The position numbers and the translations under genes are program-made. A stretch of DNA of 64,000 nucleotides, from assembly GCF_032108445.1 (NCBI RefSeq), contig NZ_CP134876.1, positions 6,262,001 to 6,326,000 of the forward strand. The letters are read 5' to 3'. Positions 62,701 to 64,000 of this stretch are shown here, one piece after another (the stretch's first letter is position 1; each line of letters begins with the position of its first letter). Source of the stretch: Micromonospora halotolerans. GTDB lineage: Bacteria > Actinomycetota > Actinomycetes > Mycobacteriales > Micromonosporaceae. The notes beneath the pieces were generated by a model. It saw only the letters and a list, made by a program, of their open reading frames with translations, did not search any database and had not been told where the DNA came from.

Positions 62701-64000
62701 TGGGCTCGACGTCGAACTGGTGCCACAGCCGGTCAGCACCGCGCTGTTCGACCTGAACCTCGATCTCGTCGATGCCGGCGCGGCGTACCAGGGTCGGCTG
62801 GTCTTCCGTACCGCCCTGTTCGACCGGCGGACGGTCACCCGCTGGGCGCGGTGGTACGTCACCCTCCTGGACCGGCTCACCGCCGACCCGGACGCGCCGC
62901 CGTCGGCGCTCACCGTGCTGGACGACGCCGAGCGGGCCGCGGTGCTCGCCTGGGGCACGGGCGACCCGCTGCCCAAGGCCGGGACCGTGGTGACCGAGGT
63001 GCTCGCGCGGGCGCAGGAGCACCCCGACTCGGTGGCCGTCAGCTCGCCGGACGGCCGGCTGACCTATCGCGACCTGGTCGACTGGTCGGCCCAGGCGGCC
63101 GGCGCGCTGCTGACCGCGAAGGTTGCCCGGGGCGACGTGGTCGGCGTGTGCCTGCCCCGCGACGAGTACCTGCCCGGAGCGCTGCTCGGCGTGTGGCGGG
63201 CCGGGGCGGCGTACCTGCCGCTGGACCCGGACCATCCCGCCGAGCGGCTCGCGGAGCTGGCCACCGACGCGGGGGTGCGCGTCGTCGCAGCACGCGGCGC
63301 CGCGGTCGATGTCGCGCGCGGCGCGTTGCCGCAGCTGACGGTCGTGGACCTGGACGCGCCCCACCCCGGTCCGGCCACCATGCCGCCGGCCCCCGACGGC
63401 GACGACCTGGCCTACGTCCTCTACACCTCCGGCTCGACCGGCCGGCCGAAGGGCGTCGAGGTCACCCACGCCAACCTCGACGCGCTGGTCAGCGCCTCCC
63501 GGCAGGTCATGGAGGTCCGGCCCACCGACACCTGGCTGGCCGTCGCGCCACTGGTGTTCGATGTGGCGACCGGCGAGATCTGGACCACGCTGACCGCGGG
63601 AGCGCACTGCGCGATCGCCGACCGGGACTGCGCCGTGGACGGCCACGCCTTGGTCAAGCGGCTGGTCACCACCGGTGCCACCCGGTTCAACCCGACGCCG
63701 ACGACGTTGCGGATGTTGCTCGCCGCCGGCCTGCCCGTGCTGCCGGCGCTGCACGTACTCGCCGGTGGTGAGGCACTCGATCCGGCCCTGGCGCGGCAAG
63801 TCGTTCCCCTGGTCGCCAGCCTGCGCAACTGTTACGGCCCGACGGAGACGACCGTCACCGCGACCACCCACCGGGTGACCGGCGACGACCTGACGGGCGC
63901 CGGGCCGGTGCCGATCGGCCGGCCGATCCGCGGCGCGCTGCTCACCGTGGTCGATCCGTTCGGGCAGCCGGCGCTGCCCGGCGCGGTCGGCGAGCTGTAC
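56726..64000 (+). CDS. Nonribosomal peptide synthetase (A-PCP-C-A-PCP-C-A, 3' end off window)
   Basis: NRPS with 2,425 codons visible. The order is A1 (about residues 10-475; YTSGSTGRPKG near 154), PCP1 (DSGGHS near 530), C1 (SDHIAADG near 724), A2 (YTSGSTGQPKG near 1202), PCP2 (LGGRS near 1582), C2 (YHHIVTDA near 1767), A3 (from about 2085; YTSGSTGRPKG near 2232), then cut. It starts with an A domain, so module 1 is an initiation module. C1 has DH for HH and C2 ends in DA for DG, but both keep the second catalytic His. A2 pocket residues by motif alignment include E239 and D278, which suggest a basic amino acid. The start is uncertain: TTG 56726 is the only in-frame start after the last stop near the domain. 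Confidence 0.9.
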   Translation, partial: MRADLDAVDRVHRAFEEQAGRTPQRCALVVGDRRMSYAELDRAANAVAHAILDRGLTPGELVGVCLRRGPWLVPALLGVLKSGCAYVPLDPASPPAPIASIAEDARLSLVVTDEPRPPALADTTVPVLTTTGVDPARSAPTGVPGGSADLAYVIYTSGSTGRPKGVQVEHGNVLALLRWAGGTYSDEELRGVLGAASVCFDASVAELFPPLVTGGSLILAGNLLALPALDARDEVTFVQGVPSVLSVLARTPLPGSVRTVAIAGEALPRALVDRLYRNEGVRRVVNCYGPTEATVNCSCHEVGRDERGDPPIGSPLPGASFSVRDEQGRPLADGETGELWVSGALVTRGYLGQAELTERRYVRDEHGVRHYRTGDLVRRLDGVYHFVGRADDQVKVRGFRVEPGQVQAALLAHPGVSNAVVLAPTDESGERRLVGFVEPAGDRVPESALREWLRGRLPGHLVPSRIAVLDAIPLGTTGKADRAALSAWAFDRDESVGYVDPSTETERLVAEVIAESLGLPRIGVHDSFIDSGGHSLAAARAVARLREITQRAVRLEEFLADGTVAAVARRLDGAAATRPTAKLAHRPERTRYPLTNTQRDLWTLAQLGSTGTATTVAWRLRCHGALSRAALQAAADALVVRHQALRSTIREHDGEPVLLVGPAAAVPLEVHDLRGLGETARRERAAQLVTAAARHAFDLRADRPLLRITVLRWSDDLADLVVVSDHIAADGASIGVIMKELAAAVGAAQHGDPLPEAAAAAQIGDVALRERALAEVDGERDRWVRYWTAELAGAAPPDALFDRVAHGAQRFLGDRITVALPESLRSSVRTLAGTAGVTPFAVYLSALGVLVGELVDGSDVLLGMAAAQRDLAELEHTVGPLVDVLPVRLRPAADRSFQEFLREAMHTSVRAIDHRGLPVGELTALWSGERAAGVPLTPVSIAVQPADLPVSAHGPGVRLDLLGELPTGGSHNPLTVFINEHVDGGELIIEHDPSWLSADRARCFTRSLLHLLHTVVAAPDVPLSALELVSPEERAELLAWGTGADLPGADAAGVPEAVLGHAQRTPDAVAVCATGGTLTYAELVGRADQVGRALVTAGVRPGDAVGVCLPRDELLPALLLAVWRAGAGYLPLDPDQPVGRLARIGAEAGVRVVLARGAAREVGAAVVAAVPAAVLVDADDLGGAGPAVDLVLPGGDALAYVLYTSGSTGQPKGVEITHANLAAFVRSRGRSPGLTRDDAMLAIAPLAFDVSAEELWWPLATGARCVVADRDCAVDGHQLARQIADTGVTLVDLTPTSLRMLLAAGWSGDPGLRLLLGGEVLEPVLARRVLPLVGELWNGYGPTETTVAATAHRVTRYDTTATRVPIGTPTPGARLYVMDAAGRLAPPGAVGELWIGGTGVARGYRGRPELTHTAFVADPVRPDRRCYRTGDLVRWRPDGTLDFLGRTDDQVKVRGNRFELGEIESVLRGLPEVTGAAVAVVTDGVDAHVVGYLTPATVDPAAVDRRARQLLPGYMVPSRWHPLDSLPRLPNGKLDRRALGAVPAPAAAPAAPLSSAQTVVAEVWRACLEVDEIGPDSDFFALGGRSLAATRVVGLLHAALGRRITVRTLFDHPVLADFTARLAVEAAAEEPPLVPRTDPSAPAPLSSAQRRLWFAARLDPDSTAYHAPTVLRIRGALDESRLHRAVRGLAVRHHVLRSRFTELDGEPVAVVGPAEQVAVSTVDVAEHALDSAVAAEVRRPFELHTGPPMRAVLLRVTPADHVLVLTYHHIVTDAVSQQLLLSELDLLYRTGPEDWPPPPALQYADHAAWEHGLDPADRARHLDWWQQQLADLPAALRLPADRPASTDWPADEVDVRLPAELTSRIRALAATSGSTPFTVLLAGWQLLLARLAGVRDLAVAVPHNGRRGAELAEMIGFFVNTVAIRADLRDDVRSGHELLSRTRRTLLDALAHADTPFDEVVQRLAPDRDPASTPVCQVMVNLLERPAEVMLGGLDVELVPQPVSTALFDLNLDLVDAGAAYQGRLVFRTALFDRRTVTRWARWYVTLLDRLTADPDAPPSALTVLDDAERAAVLAWGTGDPLPKAGTVVTEVLARAQEHPDSVAVSSPDGRLTYRDLVDWSAQAAGALLTAKVARGDVVGVCLPRDEYLPGALLGVWRAGAAYLPLDPDHPAERLAELATDAGVRVVAARGAAVDVARGALPQLTVVDLDAPHPGPATMPPAPDGDDLAYVLYTSGSTGRPKGVEVTHANLDALVSASRQVMEVRPTDTWLAVAPLVFDVATGEIWTTLTAGAHCAIADRDCAVDGHALVKRLVTTGATRFNPTPTTLRMLLAAGLPVLPALHVLAGGEALDPALARQVVPLVASLRNCYGPTETTVTATTHRVTGDDLTGAGPVPIGRPIRGALLTVVDPFGQPALPGAVGELY

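Noticed and set aside
60904..63771. 955-codon plus-strand frame inside the NRPS
   Set aside because: It is out of frame with the NRPS motifs and is Arg/Gly/Ala-rich noise.
57671..63871. Long minus-strand and frame-shifted open frames across the NRPS
   Set aside because: All are shadows; only the frame starting near 56726 carries A, PCP and C motifs without interruption to the window end.
1..64000. CRISPR arrays, tRNA or rRNA genes
   Set aside because: I saw no spaced direct repeats, no tRNA-like cloverleaf and no rRNA sequence, though a covariance search would be needed to exclude a tRNA fully.

Overview
This is a high-GC actinobacterial chromosome segment, most like a soil Micromonospora-type organism. 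The signs are GC-rich wobble positions, many GTG starts, GAF-ANTAR, LtrA, HPP and ECF41 proteins, F420-enzyme debris and a large NRPS. I saw no rRNA, tRNA or CRISPR array. Starts were refined by ribosome-binding sites and domain limits. All family calls are by recognition from memory, without database search.

Left block (1-5.95 kb): a glycan-trimming cluster. It has two secreted sialidases (the first runs off the left edge), a GH42 beta-galactosidase and an SDR dehydrogenase. Three copies of one 18-bp operator (about ACRTAGGACGTCCYATGT) lie at the predicted transcription starts of the three promoters. No regulator for it is visible.

Central accessory block (6-39 kb): a patchwork of redox and stress genes among many decayed genes and IS scars. 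An ECF41 sigma factor, an NDH-2-like flavoprotein and a stand-alone SnoaL-like domain form an operon. Around them are two NmrA-like SDRs, a membrane-VOC fusion, a ferritin-like enzyme, a haem peroxidase and a TMEM175 channel. Several have upstream TGTCACA-N16-NGTC elements like ECF41 promoters. Further right are quinone oxidoreductases paired with TetR and HxlR regulators, a TPP enzyme, HPP, GAF-ANTAR and Csp-like proteins, a secreted metalloprotease, a convergent LtrA pair and a TPR protein. Remnants include a second ECF41 sigma gene, a second SnoaL gene, esterases, TetR, IS701, IS21, IS200, LtrA, an F420 enzyme and PlsC.

Glycoside-uptake block (39.5-54 kb): a GH39-GH39-GH13 operon converges on a lacI-oppABC-ATPase operon, and a GH35 gene diverges from lacI. 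An identical 12-bp LacI-type operator (GAAACCGGTTAC) sits upstream of the GH39 operon and in the lacI/GH35 gap, so one LacI protein probably controls both arms of a glycoside import and breakdown regulon.

Right block (54-64 kb): an XRE-NB-ARC-TPR regulator is followed by an NRPS of order A-PCP-C-A-PCP-C-A that continues past the right edge. A perfect 11-bp inverted repeat lies between them. This is the start of a biosynthetic gene cluster.
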